A DNA stretch of 11,730 bases from Pseudomonadota bacterium (GCA_023389535.1 JAEWEH010000076.1:1-11730), one strand, 5' to 3'; positions 1 to 6,897 are shown, numbered from the stretch's first letter. The notes: a model not told the origin generated them from the letters alone. Program-made: numbers and translations.

Positions 1-219
1 GCCATGACCGGCGCCATACGCCGCTTCATGGCCGAAAATCCTTCCAAGTTCGATCCGCGCGAATATCTCAAGCCGGCCCGCCAGGCGGCGAAGGCCATCT
101 GCAAGCAGCGCTACGAACAGTTCGGCACGGCCGGCAATGCCAGCAAGATCAAGCCCATATCGCTGCAGGAAATGGCCAGGCGCTACGCGGCCGGGGAACT
201 CGCCCAGGTCGTACAGTAA
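1..219 (+). CDS. fba: Class II fructose-bisphosphate aldolase, C-terminal fragment (5' end outside window)
   Basis: The reading frame is open from base 1 to the TAA at 217-219 and encodes the last 72 residues of a longer protein. The tail, with segments such as [24 protein letters not shown] and the ending [17 protein letters not shown], matches my memory of the C-terminus of betaproteobacterial class II (metal-dependent) fructose-1,6-bisphosphate aldolase (Fba/CbbA). That enzyme reversibly cleaves fructose-1,6-bisphosphate to glyceraldehyde-3-phosphate and dihydroxyacetone phosphate in the cytoplasm. The zinc ligands and catalytic residues lie upstream of the window and cannot be checked. 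The ATG at position 4 is only an internal Met. The gene is followed by a GC-rich spacer and purC on the same strand, an arrangement I recall from Bordetella. The family call is fairly safe; the subgroup cannot be decided from the tail. Confidence 0.85.
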   Translation, partial: AMTGAIRRFMAENPSKFDPREYLKPARQAAKAICKQRYEQFGTAGNASKIKPISLQEMARRYAAGELAQVVQ

Positions 220-243
220 CTGCTCCCGAAAGGGCGCGCGGCG

Positions 244-265
244 GGCCGGCGCCAAGGCGCCGGCC
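244..265 (+). other. Perfect 10-bp inverted repeat between fba and purC
   Basis: The arms GGCCGGCGCC (244-253) and GGCGCCGGCC (256-265) are perfect reverse complements around AA. In RNA this would make a very stable GC hairpin (nine pairs with a four-base loop). No T-run follows, so it is not a classical terminator by itself. The right arm can alternatively pair with 287-294, inside the next hairpin, which makes the two structures mutually exclusive. It could serve as an RNA-end stabiliser, a pause site or part of an attenuator; the sequence does not decide between these. Confidence 0.5.
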
Positions 266-281
266 ACGCTCCGCTCTTCAG

Positions 282-314
282 CCCGCCCGGCGCCAAGTGG
301 GCGGGGTGTTTTTT
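282..314 (+). terminator. Rho-independent terminator or attenuator just before purC
   Basis: CCCGCCC (282-288) pairs perfectly with GGGCGGG (299-305). The loop is ten bases, and GTG plus six T's (309-314) follow. This has the form of an intrinsic terminator and would end the fba transcript. It is odd that it stops only 12 nt before the purC start codon and 1 nt before the purC ribosome binding site. The purC operon must therefore be read through this structure, or begin on an extremely short leader. Confidence 0.6.
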
Positions 315-315
315 C

Positions 316-320
316 AAGGA
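316..320 (+). promoter_or_regulatory. Ribosome binding site that sets the purC TTG start
   Basis: AAGGA lies six bases upstream of TTG 327. No comparable site precedes the in-frame GTG codons at 297 and 306, and both of those lie inside the terminator hairpin. This favours TTG as the real start. Confidence 0.65.
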
Positions 321-326
321 CACATT

Positions 327-1208
327 TTGGCTCAGGCCCTTCATCAAACCAGCATCCAGTCGCTGCCTCTGCTGGCACGCGGCAAAGTCCGGGACATGTA
401 TGCCGTCGGCGACGACCAGCTGCTTATCGTGGCCACCGACCGCATCTCCGCCTTCGACGTCATTCTTGACGATCCCATACCCGGCAAGGGCCAGGTCTTG
501 ACGGAATTGACCGAATTCTGGCTGCGCAAGCTGTCTCATATCGTGCCCAACCACTCTACGGGCATCGCGCCGGAAGACGTCGTCAGCCCCAAGGAACGGA
601 ATCAAGTGCAAGGGCGCGCCGTGGTTGTGAAGCGGCTCAAGCCGATCCTGGTCGAAGCGGTGGCGCGTGGTTATCTGATCGGTTCCGGCTGGAACGATTA
701 CCAGCGCACGGGCAGCGTGGGCGGCAACAAGCTGCCGCAAGGCCTGCAGCAGGCCAGCCGCTTGCCGGAGCCCATCTTCACGCCGGCTGCCAAGGCCGAA
801 TTTGGCTCGCACGACGAAAACGTTGATTTCGACTATGTCGTCAATCAGGTGGGCCTGCCGCTGGCGGAGCAGATCCGCGCCACGACCTTGAAGCTCTATA
901 CCGAAGCGGCGGAATATGCCGCCACGAAAGGCATCATCATTGCCGATACCAAGTTCGAGTTCGGGCTGGACGAAAGCGGCAAGCTGTACTTGATGGACGA
1001 AGTGCTGACGCCGGATTCCTCGCGTTTCTGGCCAGCCTCCGAATACGCGGTCGGCATCAGCCCGCCGTCTTTCGACAAACAATTCGTGCGCGACTGGCTG
1101 GAAACCCAGCCCTGGGACAAAACGCCCCCCGCCCCCAAACTGCCTGCGGAAGTGCTCGAAAAAACTGCAGCCAAGTACCGGGAAGCCGCTACACGTCTGA
1201 CGACATAG
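327..1208 (+). CDS. purC: Phosphoribosylaminoimidazole-succinocarboxamide synthase (SAICAR synthetase)
   Basis: PurC joins L-aspartate to CAIR using ATP, giving SAICAR in de novo purine synthesis (cytoplasmic). From the TTG at 327 the protein has 293 residues, the usual size for the long bacterial PurC form. Diagnostic segments are GKVRDMY (about 19-25) near the N-terminus, [11 protein letters not shown] (about 112-122), the SHDENVDF stretch (161-168), DTKFEFG (207-213) and the family signature [12 protein letters not shown] (224-235). The start was chosen because AAGGA sits six bases upstream and because the N-terminus then reads [16 protein letters not shown], as in relatives. The in-frame GTG at 297 would place the start inside a hairpin. 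The stop is 8 nt before purE, so the two are probably cotranscribed. The TTG start may hold down translation. The function is very secure; the start is fairly secure. Confidence 0.96.
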   Translation: MAQALHQTSIQSLPLLARGKVRDMYAVGDDQLLIVATDRISAFDVILDDPIPGKGQVLTELTEFWLRKLSHIVPNHSTGIAPEDVVSPKERNQVQGRAVVVKRLKPILVEAVARGYLIGSGWNDYQRTGSVGGNKLPQGLQQASRLPEPIFTPAAKAEFGSHDENVDFDYVVNQVGLPLAEQIRATTLKLYTEAAEYAATKGIIIADTKFEFGLDESGKLYLMDEVLTPDSSRFWPASEYAVGISPPSFDKQFVRDWLETQPWDKTPPAPKLPAEVLEKTAAKYREAATRLTT

Positions 1209-1216
1209 GTGCACAC

Positions 1217-1759
1217 ATGGCAGAGTTTGAAATAAGCGACTCGGCGGGCGAGGACACTGGCGCGGCGCCACAGGTAGGCATCATCATGGGGTCGTCCAGC
1301 GACTGGGACGTCATGAAGTATGCCGCTGCTACTTTGAAGGAATTCGGCATTCCTCACGAAATGCGTGTCGTCTCGGCGCACCGCATGCCGCTGGATATGG
1401 TGGATTACGGCGCACAAGCCGCCGAACGCGGGCTGCGTGCGATCATCGCAGGCGCCGGTGGCGCGGCCCATTTGCCAGGCATGATGGCCGCCCTGACGCC
1501 GGTTCCGGTGTTTGGCGTGCCTGTGCCGTCGAAGTATTTGCGCGGCGAAGATTCGCTGCTGTCCATTGTGCAGATGCCCAAGGGCGTGCCCGTGGCCACC
1601 TTTGCCATCGGCGAAGCAGGCGCTGCCAACGCCGCGCTGCATGTCGTGGCCTGCCTGGCCACCACGGATTCTGCCTTGCTGCAAAAGTTGATGGCTTTCC
1701 GCGAGCGCCAGACCGCGGCGGCCAGGGACATGGTCGTACCTCCGCACGTGACCCTGTAA
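1217..1759 (+). CDS. purE: N5-carboxyaminoimidazole ribonucleotide mutase (class I PurE)
   Basis: PurE moves the carboxyl group of N5-CAIR to carbon, making CAIR for PurC. The 180-residue protein has the class I signature GSSSDW (25-30) in the phosphate/substrate loop, SAHR (53-56) with the catalytic-type histidine, and [11 protein letters not shown] (79-89). [22 protein letters not shown] follows from residue 100. About 20 residues before the conserved core are polar and probably disordered. The start is an ATG 8 nt after the purC stop, with only a weak AGGTG upstream. A PurK gene follows directly, as expected for class I PurE, which uses N5-CAIR rather than AIR plus CO2. The sequence contains every motif I would expect, with no sign of damage. 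Confidence 0.96.
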   Translation: MAEFEISDSAGEDTGAAPQVGIIMGSSSDWDVMKYAAATLKEFGIPHEMRVVSAHRMPLDMVDYGAQAAERGLRAIIAGAGGAAHLPGMMAALTPVPVFGVPVPSKYLRGEDSLLSIVQMPKGVPVATFAIGEAGAANAALHVVACLATTDSALLQKLMAFRERQTAAARDMVVPPHVTL

Positions 1760-1762
1760 ACG

Positions 1763-1796
1763 GACGCCTGCTACGCCAGGTGTCGCCGCCTTTTTT
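1763..1796 (+). terminator. Weak terminator-like hairpin between purE and purK
   Basis: GACGCCTG (1763-1770) pairs with CAGGTGTC (1777-1784) through eight pairs including one G-T wobble, with a six-base loop. After GCCGCC comes a run of six T's (1791-1796). The six-base gap between stem and T-run is larger than in a good intrinsic terminator, so at most partial termination is expected. It could lower purK expression relative to purCE. The only other content of this 66-bp spacer is a poor ribosome binding region for purK. Confidence 0.35.
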
Positions 1797-1825
1797 CCGC
1801 TACCTTCATCATTCCAGAACATCAA

Positions 1826-3007
1826 ATGAGCGATGCACCCTCGACCTTACCAGTAATGCCAGGCGACTGGCTGGGCATGATAGGAGGAGGCCAGTTGGGC
1901 CGGATGTTCTGCCATGCCGCGCAGAGCATGGGCTACAAAGTGGCGGTGCTCGACCCGGACGAAAACAGTCCCGCGGGTACTGTGGCCGAACTGCACATCC
2001 GGACGGCCTACGATGACCCGGACGGGCTGGCGCGGCTGGCCGGCCGCTGCAAGGCCATTACAACCGAATTCGAAAATGTTCCGGCACAAAGCCTGCGCAT
2101 CCTGGCGCAGCGGTCCAGGGTCTGCCCGTCGGCGGATGCCGTAGCCATCGTGCAGGACCGCATCCAGGAAAAAGGCTTCATCGCCCGGACGGGTGTACCG
2201 GTGGCGCCTTATGCCGCCGTACGCGGCCGCGACGATGTCAACGCCGCGCCCGACACGCTTTTTCCCGGTATTTTGAAGGTCGCGCGCCTGGGTTATGACG
2301 GCAAGGGCCAGGCACGTGTGCAGACACGCGGACAAGCCCTGGCCGCGTTCGACAGCTTCGACCAAGCGCCTTGCGTGCTGGAAGCCATGCTACCGCTGGC
2401 CAGCGAGCTGTCCGTTGTGCTCGCGCGGGCCGGCGACGGCCAGTGCGTGCTGTACCCGCCCGCGCGTAATGAACATCGCGACGGCATCCTGGCCGTGTCC
2501 ACAGTTGGCGACGACGTGGTCCCCGAAGCGCTGTCGCGGCAAGCCGCCGACTCGGCCATTGCCATCGCCGGTGCGCTCGACTATGTGGGCGTGCTTTGTG
2601 TGGAATTTTTCATTTTGCAGGATGGCAGCCTGGTTGCCAACGAAATCGCGCCCCGCCCGCACAACAGCGGCCATTACACCATGGACGCCTGTGTCAGCAG
2701 CCAATTCGAGCAGCAGGCGCGGGCCATGGCCGGGCTGCCGCTGGGCAGTACGCGTTGCATGAATCCGGCCATCATGCTCAATATTCTGGGCGACGTCTGG
2801 TTCGATCCGCAAAGCGGCGCGAAGCGCGAGCCTGATTGGGCAGGGGTCCTGGGCGTGCCCGGCGCCCGTCTGCATTTGTATGGCAAAGCGGAGGCGCGCA
2901 GGGGGCGCAAGATGGGGCACATTAATGTTTTGGGCCCTACGCTGGTCGCGGCAAACACCGCTGCAGCCGCCGCGGCCCAGGCGCTGGGCATTGCCTTTGA
3001 GCCTTAA
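1826..3007 (+). CDS. purK: N5-carboxyaminoimidazole ribonucleotide synthase (ATP-grasp)
   Basis: PurK carboxylates AIR with bicarbonate and ATP to give N5-CAIR, the substrate of the PurE encoded just upstream. The 393-residue protein shows the N-terminal nucleotide-fold glycine loop GGGQLGRM (20-27) and EFENVP (81-86). The ATP-grasp segment is KVARLGYDGKGQ (151-162), and YPPARNEHRDGIL (210-222) follows. The metal/ATP-binding end is VEFFILQDGSL followed by NEIAPRPHNSGHYT (272-285). Length is close to, or slightly above, the family norm. The ATG at 1826 has no clear Shine-Dalgarno sequence. The first dozen residues before the glycine loop are not conserved in PurK, so a slightly different start is possible. 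The next gene begins 13 nt after the stop. Function is secure. Confidence 0.96.
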   Translation: MSDAPSTLPVMPGDWLGMIGGGQLGRMFCHAAQSMGYKVAVLDPDENSPAGTVAELHIRTAYDDPDGLARLAGRCKAITTEFENVPAQSLRILAQRSRVCPSADAVAIVQDRIQEKGFIARTGVPVAPYAAVRGRDDVNAAPDTLFPGILKVARLGYDGKGQARVQTRGQALAAFDSFDQAPCVLEAMLPLASELSVVLARAGDGQCVLYPPARNEHRDGILAVSTVGDDVVPEALSRQAADSAIAIAGALDYVGVLCVEFFILQDGSLVANEIAPRPHNSGHYTMDACVSSQFEQQARAMAGLPLGSTRCMNPAIMLNILGDVWFDPQSGAKREPDWAGVLGVPGARLHLYGKAEARRGRKMGHINVLGPTLVAANTAAAAAAQALGIAFEP

Positions 3008-3020
3008 CGGAGTCTTCACA

Positions 3021-4091
3021 ATGGCGTCAACCGGCACGTCCGCAACCGGCATGTCCGCAACCGGCACGTCCGCTGCCGACATGAGCCGCCTCTTGGCCGA
3101 AGCCGCCCGGCGCCTGGCGGACGGAGGCTTGGTGGCCTTCCCGACGGAGACCGTCTATGGCCTGGGAGCCGATGCCGAGAACCCGCAAGCCATTGCCCGC
3201 ATGTATGCCGCCAAGGGCAGGCCCGCCGATCATCCGGTTATCGTGCACGTGGCTCCCGAAGCGGACCTGTCCTACTGGACCGGCGACCTTTCCAGTGAAG
3301 CGCGGGCCCTGGTGCAGGCATTCTGGCCTGGCCCCCTGACATTGATCGTGCCGAGAGCACCCCATATCAATGCCGCCGTGAGCGGCGGGCAGGACTCTAT
3401 CGGCCTGCGCTGTCCTTCGCATCCCATTGCACAAGCGCTGCTGCGCGAATTCGCCCGCTTGAAGCCGGGCGGCCACGGTGGCGTCGCGGCGCCATCCGCC
3501 AATAAATTCGGCCAGGTCTCGCCTACCCACGCCGAGCACGTGCGGGCAGAATTTCCAGAGCTGGACGAAGCGGAGCTGATGATACTCCAGGGCGGCCCAT
3601 CGCAGGTGGGCATCGAATCCACCATCATCGACGTGTCACGGGTCGGACGAGGCATGGGGCCGGTGCTTTTGCGTCCCGGGCATATATCATCCGCCCAACT
3701 GGCTGAGGTGCTGGGGGTGGAGCCGCAGCGCCCCGATGAAGCGGCGCCCCGGGTGTCGGGCTCGTTGAAGGCGCACTATGCTCCTCGTACCCCGCTGGTC
3801 GTGTTGCCGCTGGAAAAGCTGCTGGCCATGGCGGCGCGGCGTCAACAGGGGCGCAGCGCCGTGGTCACATTCGGCCCCAAGCCTGAAACCGATGTGGGCA
3901 ATGTGAATTGGCTGCGATGTCCATCGGATCCGGCAAGCTATGCCCACGATCTCTACGCGCTGCTGCGTCGATTGGATGAACAGGGCTATGACCGCATCCT
4001 GATGGAGCAGCCCCCGCGCTTCCCGGCATGGCAGGCCGTAAACGACCGCCTGGGCAGGGCGGCCGCGGCGTTTCTTAAAGACGACGAATAA
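3021..4091 (+). CDS. Sua5-type L-threonylcarbamoyladenylate synthase
   Basis: This enzyme makes threonylcarbamoyl-AMP from threonine, bicarbonate and ATP, the first step of the t6A modification at position 37 of ANN-decoding tRNAs. The 356-residue protein has the YrdC-like domain with PTETVYGLGADA (41-52), the K65/R67 pair in AKGRPADHP, GLRCPSHP (128-135), the SAN motif (159-161) and VGIESTIID (196-204). The linker SGSLKAHYAPRTP (246-258) follows, then a C-terminal Sua5 domain, so it is the long Sua5 form and not short TsaC. The ATG at 3021 was chosen for the GGAG at 3009-3012. An alternative Met at 3081 directly precedes the conserved region but has no ribosome binding site. The extra N-terminus is a triple five-residue repeat (TGTSA/TGMSA). 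It sits 13 nt after purK and probably shares its transcript. Its last 17 bp overlap the convergent hydrolase gene. Confidence 0.93.
   Translation: MASTGTSATGMSATGTSAADMSRLLAEAARRLADGGLVAFPTETVYGLGADAENPQAIARMYAAKGRPADHPVIVHVAPEADLSYWTGDLSSEARALVQAFWPGPLTLIVPRAPHINAAVSGGQDSIGLRCPSHPIAQALLREFARLKPGGHGGVAAPSANKFGQVSPTHAEHVRAEFPELDEAELMILQGGPSQVGIESTIIDVSRVGRGMGPVLLRPGHISSAQLAEVLGVEPQRPDEAAPRVSGSLKAHYAPRTPLVVLPLEKLLAMAARRQQGRSAVVTFGPKPETDVGNVNWLRCPSDPASYAHDLYALLRRLDEQGYDRILMEQPPRFPAWQAVNDRLGRAAAAFLKDDE
3030..3074 (+). repeat. Three tandem 15-bp units at the 5' end of sua5
   Basis: The unit ACCGGCAYGTCCGCN occurs three times in register (3030-3044, 3045-3059, 3060-3074). It encodes TGTSA, TGMSA and TGTSA. 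The copies differ at one internal base (C/T) and at the last base. Because 15 is a multiple of three, copy-number change would keep the frame. The repeat precedes the conserved domain, so it is probably a tolerated N-terminal extension. Confidence 0.85.
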
Positions 4092-4920
4092 AACTCGCCA
4101 GCGCAGCGATTACCGCCTCCGGCTGGTCGCGTTGCGGGCTATGCCCGCAAGCGGGCAACACGCAAAGTTCGGTTTGGGCAGCCAGGCGCCGGATGCCGTA
4201 GATTTGCTCCAGCGTGCCATATTCATCGCCCTCGCCCTGTATGGCCAGTATCGGACAGCGTATCTGACTGACATAGGACTCGATATTCCAGCTGCGAAAT
4301 TCCGGCGCCAGCCAGGTATCGTTCCAGCTCCAGAAAACAGAATCCGGATCGTGATGATAGCGGCCCAGCTTTTGCGGGAAGTCGGTGCTTGAATAGACGG
4401 CACGCGCGGCCCGGATGCCCGCCAGCGTAATGTCTTCGACGAATATATGGGGTGCGGCGACGGCTATGGCTTTTACGTGCTGCGGATACATGGCGGCATA
4501 AAGCAGGGCGATGGAACCGCCATCGCTGTGGCCGAAAATCACGGGATGCTCGTGTTCCAGGGATAGCGCCCGAAACAAGGCCGGCAGCGCTTCGCGAGCC
4601 TCCAGGTGCATGTAGTCGGGTGTGCGCTGCTCGCCGGCCGCGCGTGGTGTGCTTTGCCCATAGCCATAGCGGGAAAAGACCAGTCCCCGGCAGCCAGTCG
4701 CGGCGCAGACTTGAGCCGGCCAGTTTTTCCACATGGCCACGCTGCCCAGCCCTTCATGCAGGAATACCAGCAGTTCACCCTGGCTATTGTCCGGCGAGAT
4801 CCATTGATATTCGATGTCGATATCTCCGGCTATGGACGAAAGCCTTATGCTGCGCGTGCTGTGCCCCGTCCTGGGCAAAAGGGTATCCGTGTTGTGGCGT
4901 TCGGGTGTGCTGCGGCTCAT
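4075..4920 (-). CDS. Alpha/beta-fold hydrolase, substrate unknown
   Basis: The 281-residue protein is a single-domain alpha/beta hydrolase, probably cytoplasmic because no signal peptide is visible. The nucleophile elbow is FGHSDGG with Ser132. A probable acid is Asp232 in QGEGDEYG, and the histidine is His260 in ACGHSPQRDQP, giving a complete triad in the right order. The oxyanion-side loop reads FLHEGLGS (53-60), with Glu where many relatives have Gly. The region RYGYGQS (84-90) is typical of this branch. An AAGG nine bases upstream supports the ATG at 4920. Its 3' end overlaps sua5 by 17 bp on the opposite strand, and its 5' end diverges from the MaoC-like gene. Meta-cleavage-product hydrolases, esterases and haloperoxidase-like proteins share this fold, so I do not assign a substrate. 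The fold is secure; the function is not. Confidence 0.85.
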   Translation of the reverse strand: MSRSTPERHNTDTLLPRTGHSTRSIRLSSIAGDIDIEYQWISPDNSQGELLVFLHEGLGSVAMWKNWPAQVCAATGCRGLVFSRYGYGQSTPRAAGEQRTPDYMHLEAREALPALFRALSLEHEHPVIFGHSDGGSIALLYAAMYPQHVKAIAVAAPHIFVEDITLAGIRAARAVYSSTDFPQKLGRYHHDPDSVFWSWNDTWLAPEFRSWNIESYVSQIRCPILAIQGEGDEYGTLEQIYGIRRLAAQTELCVLPACGHSPQRDQPEAVIAALASFIRRL

Positions 4921-4986
4921 GGCGTGACCTTAGCAGGCGCTGGCGTGGAAAGCTTGCAATATAGCAATAAAGGGTAAACTTGCCGG

Positions 4987-4998
4987 TTCACTGGTGAA
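4987..4998. promoter_or_regulatory. Short palindrome in the hydrolase/MaoC divergent spacer
   Basis: TTCAC-TG-GTGAA is a perfect five-base inverted repeat with a two-base centre. It lies in the 103-bp spacer between the two divergent genes, next to an A-rich stretch. It could be a small operator, but a 12-base palindrome is weak evidence, and no convincing -35/-10 pair can be placed with it. The rest of the spacer (4921-5023) is AT-rich compared with the genes, as expected for a divergent promoter region. Confidence 0.25.
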
Positions 4999-5023
4999 AA
5001 AATAAAGGGCTGGTGTCTTTGCC

Positions 5024-5458
5024 ATGAAATTTAACGAATTCAAAGTAGGAATGGTGATCGAACATCCCCCAGTGGTGGTCGACGAAGAGCAAATGGTGTC
5101 ATTTGCCAAGGCCTACGATCCGCAATGGTTCCATGTGGATCCAGAGCGGGCCAAGAAAGGGCGCTGGGGCGGGCTGATCGGCAGCGGCTGGCTGACTTGC
5201 AGCCTGGCGATGCGCATGGCGGTGGACGCGGCCTTGCACGATTCCGAATCCTTTGGTTCGCCAGGCCTGGAAAAGCTGCGCTGGACCGCGCCTGTACGCC
5301 CGGGCGATGCCCTGCGCCTGGTCGCCACGGTGAATTCGGTGCGTACCTCGTCCACGCGCGCGGACCTGGGTATCGTGCGCTGGACATGGCGGCTGTTCAA
5401 CCAGCGCGATGAACAGGTACTGGAAGTCGAGGCGACCAGCCTGTTCGATCTGGGCTGA
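5024..5458 (+). CDS. MaoC-like hot-dog domain protein (probable enoyl-CoA hydratase family)
   Basis: The 144-residue protein is a single hot-dog domain. The hydratase-2 type motif is visible as AKAYDPQWFHVDPERA, with Asp32 and His37 in the D-x4-H spacing of (R)-specific enoyl-CoA hydratases. The glycine-rich GGLIGSGWLT (49-58) that lines the acyl-CoA pocket follows. The family hydrates or dehydrates acyl-CoA thioesters, and some members have other roles, so the substrate is open. Length is normal for a stand-alone MaoC protein. The ATG at 5024 fits the family N-terminus, but the nearest purine-rich stretch (AAAGGG, 5004-5009) is about 14 nt away, which is too far for a strong ribosome binding site. 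It is divergent from the hydrolase gene and convergent with gcdH. An acyl-CoA role would suit the neighbouring glutaryl-CoA dehydrogenase, but that link is inference. Confidence 0.88.
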   Translation: MKFNEFKVGMVIEHPPVVVDEEQMVSFAKAYDPQWFHVDPERAKKGRWGGLIGSGWLTCSLAMRMAVDAALHDSESFGSPGLEKLRWTAPVRPGDALRLVATVNSVRTSSTRADLGIVRWTWRLFNQRDEQVLEVEATSLFDLG

Positions 5459-5506
5459 AGGCGTTCCGGTTCAGCGCAGGCACACGAGGGCTGTGCAGGA
5501 CGCAAA

Positions 5507-5525
5507 CTTTCAGGCCGCCTGAAGG
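5507..5525. other. Inverted repeat after the MaoC-like gene
   Basis: TTCAGGC-C-GCCTGAA (5509-5523) is a perfect seven-base inverted repeat. As RNA it can form an eight-pair stem (one wobble) with a three-base loop. No T-run follows on either strand, so any terminator role is weak. It is one of two hairpins between the convergent genes. Confidence 0.35.
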
Positions 5526-5550
5526 CCGGACTATTCCATCAAGGCAAGAC

Positions 5551-5583
5551 GCGCCTCTGGCCGAATGTCCCGGCCAGAGACGC
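5551..5583. terminator. Hairpin between convergent MaoC-like gene and gcdH, possible bidirectional terminator
   Basis: CTCTGGCCG (5555-5563) pairs perfectly with CGGCCAGAG (5571-5579) around a seven-base loop. After a single mismatch, GCG/CGC adds three outer pairs. It lies 11 nt beyond the gcdH stop and about 95 nt beyond the MaoC stop, where a shared terminator is expected. There is no proper T-run on either side, so it may work only weakly, with Rho, or as an RNA 3'-end stabiliser. Confidence 0.45.
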
Positions 5584-5593
5584 CTTCGCCATC

Positions 5594-6787
5594 TTAGAAA
5601 AATGCCTGGATGCCGGTCTGGGCACGGCCCAGGATCAAGGCATGGATGTCGTGGGTGCCTTCATAGGTATTGACGACCTCCAGGTTGACCAGGTGGCGCG
5701 CCACGCCGAACTCATCCGATATCCCATTACCGCCCAGCATGTCGCGCGCCAGCCGCGCAATATCCAGGGCCTTGCCGCACGAATTGCGCTTCATGATCGA
5801 GGTGATTTCGACAGCGGCCGTGCCTTCATCCTTCATGCGGCCCAGGCGCAGGCAGCCTTGCAGGCCCAGCGTGATCTCGGTCTGCATGTCGGCCAGTTTC
5901 TTCTGAATCAACTGGTTGGCGGCCAGTGGGCGACCGAACTGCTTGCGGTCCAGGGTGTATTGGCGCGCCGTGTGCCAGCAGGCCTCGGCGGCGCCGAGCG
6001 CGCCCCAAGCGATGCCGTAGCGGGCTGAGTTCAGGCAAGTGAAGGGGCCGCGCAGGCCGGAGACGCCGGGCATCATCTGCTCTGCGGGAATCTCGACTTC
6101 GTCCATGACGATTTCGCCGGTGATGGAGGCACGCAGGCCCACTTTGCCATGAATGGCGGGCGCCGAAAGCCCCTTCATGCCTTTTTCCAGGATGAAGCCA
6201 CGCAGCTTGCCATCGTCGTCGCCGCCGACGACTTTCGCCCACACGACGAATACGTCGGCGATGGGCGAGTTGGTGATCCACATCTTGTTGCCAGTCAGCC
6301 GGTAGCCGCCGTCTGTCTTGACGGCACGGGTTTCCATGCCGTTGGGGTCGGAGCCATGATTGGGTTCCGTCAGGCCGAAGCAGCCTATCCACTGGCCACT
6401 GGCCAGCTTGGGCAGGTATTTGCGTTTTTGCTCTTCGCTGCCGAATTCGTTGATGGGCACCATGACCAGGGAAGATTGCACGCTCATCATGGATCGATAG
6501 CCCGAGTCGATGCGTTCCACCTCGCGGGCGATCAAGCCATAGCTGACGTAGTTCAAGCCTGCGCCGCCATATTCCTCGGGTATCGTGGCGCCCAGCAGGC
6601 CCAGTTCGCCCATCTCGGCAAAGATGGCGGGGTCGGTCTGTTCATTGCGGAAAGCGTCGAGCACGCGGGGGGCCAGTTTGTCTTGGGCGTAGGCCAGTGC
6701 GGCATCGCGCACCATGCGCTCTTCAGCGCTAAGCTGGGTGTCCAGCAATAGGGGGTCTTGCCAATGGAAGGAAGGGGCTGCCGACAT
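5594..6787 (-). CDS. gcdH: Glutaryl-CoA dehydrogenase
   Basis: This FAD enzyme oxidises and decarboxylates glutaryl-CoA to crotonyl-CoA, the last dedicated step of lysine, tryptophan and glutarate breakdown. The 397-residue protein is of normal length for the acyl-CoA dehydrogenase fold. Specific for glutaryl-CoA dehydrogenase are [14 protein letters not shown], with Arg98 matching human Arg94, [20 protein letters not shown] (136-155), and the C-terminal [16 protein letters not shown], with catalytic Glu376 matching human Glu370. The start at 6787 is preceded by TTGGAG with good spacing, and [15 protein letters not shown] matches relatives. The longer frame to 6850 lacks such a site and is probably not translated. 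It lies 110 bp downstream of the TPP enzyme on the same strand and may be cotranscribed. No CoA transferase, often found beside gcdH, is present here. Confidence 0.95.
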   Translation of the reverse strand: MSAAPSFHWQDPLLLDTQLSAEERMVRDAALAYAQDKLAPRVLDAFRNEQTDPAIFAEMGELGLLGATIPEEYGGAGLNYVSYGLIAREVERIDSGYRSMMSVQSSLVMVPINEFGSEEQKRKYLPKLASGQWIGCFGLTEPNHGSDPNGMETRAVKTDGGYRLTGNKMWITNSPIADVFVVWAKVVGGDDDGKLRGFILEKGMKGLSAPAIHGKVGLRASITGEIVMDEVEIPAEQMMPGVSGLRGPFTCLNSARYGIAWGALGAAEACWHTARQYTLDRKQFGRPLAANQLIQKKLADMQTEITLGLQGCLRLGRMKDEGTAAVEITSIMKRNSCGKALDIARLARDMLGGNGISDEFGVARHLVNLEVVNTYEGTHDIHALILGRAQTGIQAFF

Positions 6788-6792
6788 ATAAG

Positions 6793-6798
6793 GCTCCA
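6793..6798 (-). promoter_or_regulatory. Ribosome binding site that sets the gcdH start
   Basis: Read on the minus strand, TTGGAG is followed by about six bases (CCTTAT) and then the ATG at 6787. This supports the 397-residue start over the in-frame Met codons 11 and 21 residues upstream. Confidence 0.6.
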
Positions 6799-6857
6799 AT
6801 ACAGGTAAGTTCAAATTCATCAGGGCAGGGGCCGGCTGCGGCGCCTGCATGCCCCGC

Positions 6858-6875
6858 CCGGCCGCTCAGGGCCGG
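6858..6875. other. Six-base GC inverted repeat in the spacer upstream of gcdH
   Basis: CCGGCC (6858-6863) and GGCCGG (6870-6875) flank a six-base loop. No T-run follows on either strand. Nothing else stands out in the 110-bp spacer between the TPP enzyme gene and gcdH. It might reduce readthrough into gcdH, but the case is weak. Confidence 0.25.
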
Positions 6876-6897
6876 ACGGAATGGGCGGTGCGTACGT

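Noticed and set aside
183..1271. 362-codon open frame on the minus strand opposite purC
   Set aside because: purC on the plus strand is unmistakable. Long antisense frames are common in GC-rich codon patterns, and the translation shows no recognisable domain.
896..1825. 309-codon minus-strand frame over the purC end and purE
   Set aside because: It covers two secure genes, has no recognisable domain and is low-complexity in Arg/His, as expected for a mirror frame.
5514..5523. GCCGCCTGAA resembles the Neisseria DNA uptake sequence GCCGTCTGAA
   Set aside because: It has one mismatch and occurs once, in a genome that looks like Alcaligenaceae rather than Neisseriaceae. Most likely chance within a hairpin.
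6788..6850. Longer gcdH start giving 21 extra residues
   Set aside because: The extension is not like the family, and TTGGAG precisely serves the ATG at 6787.
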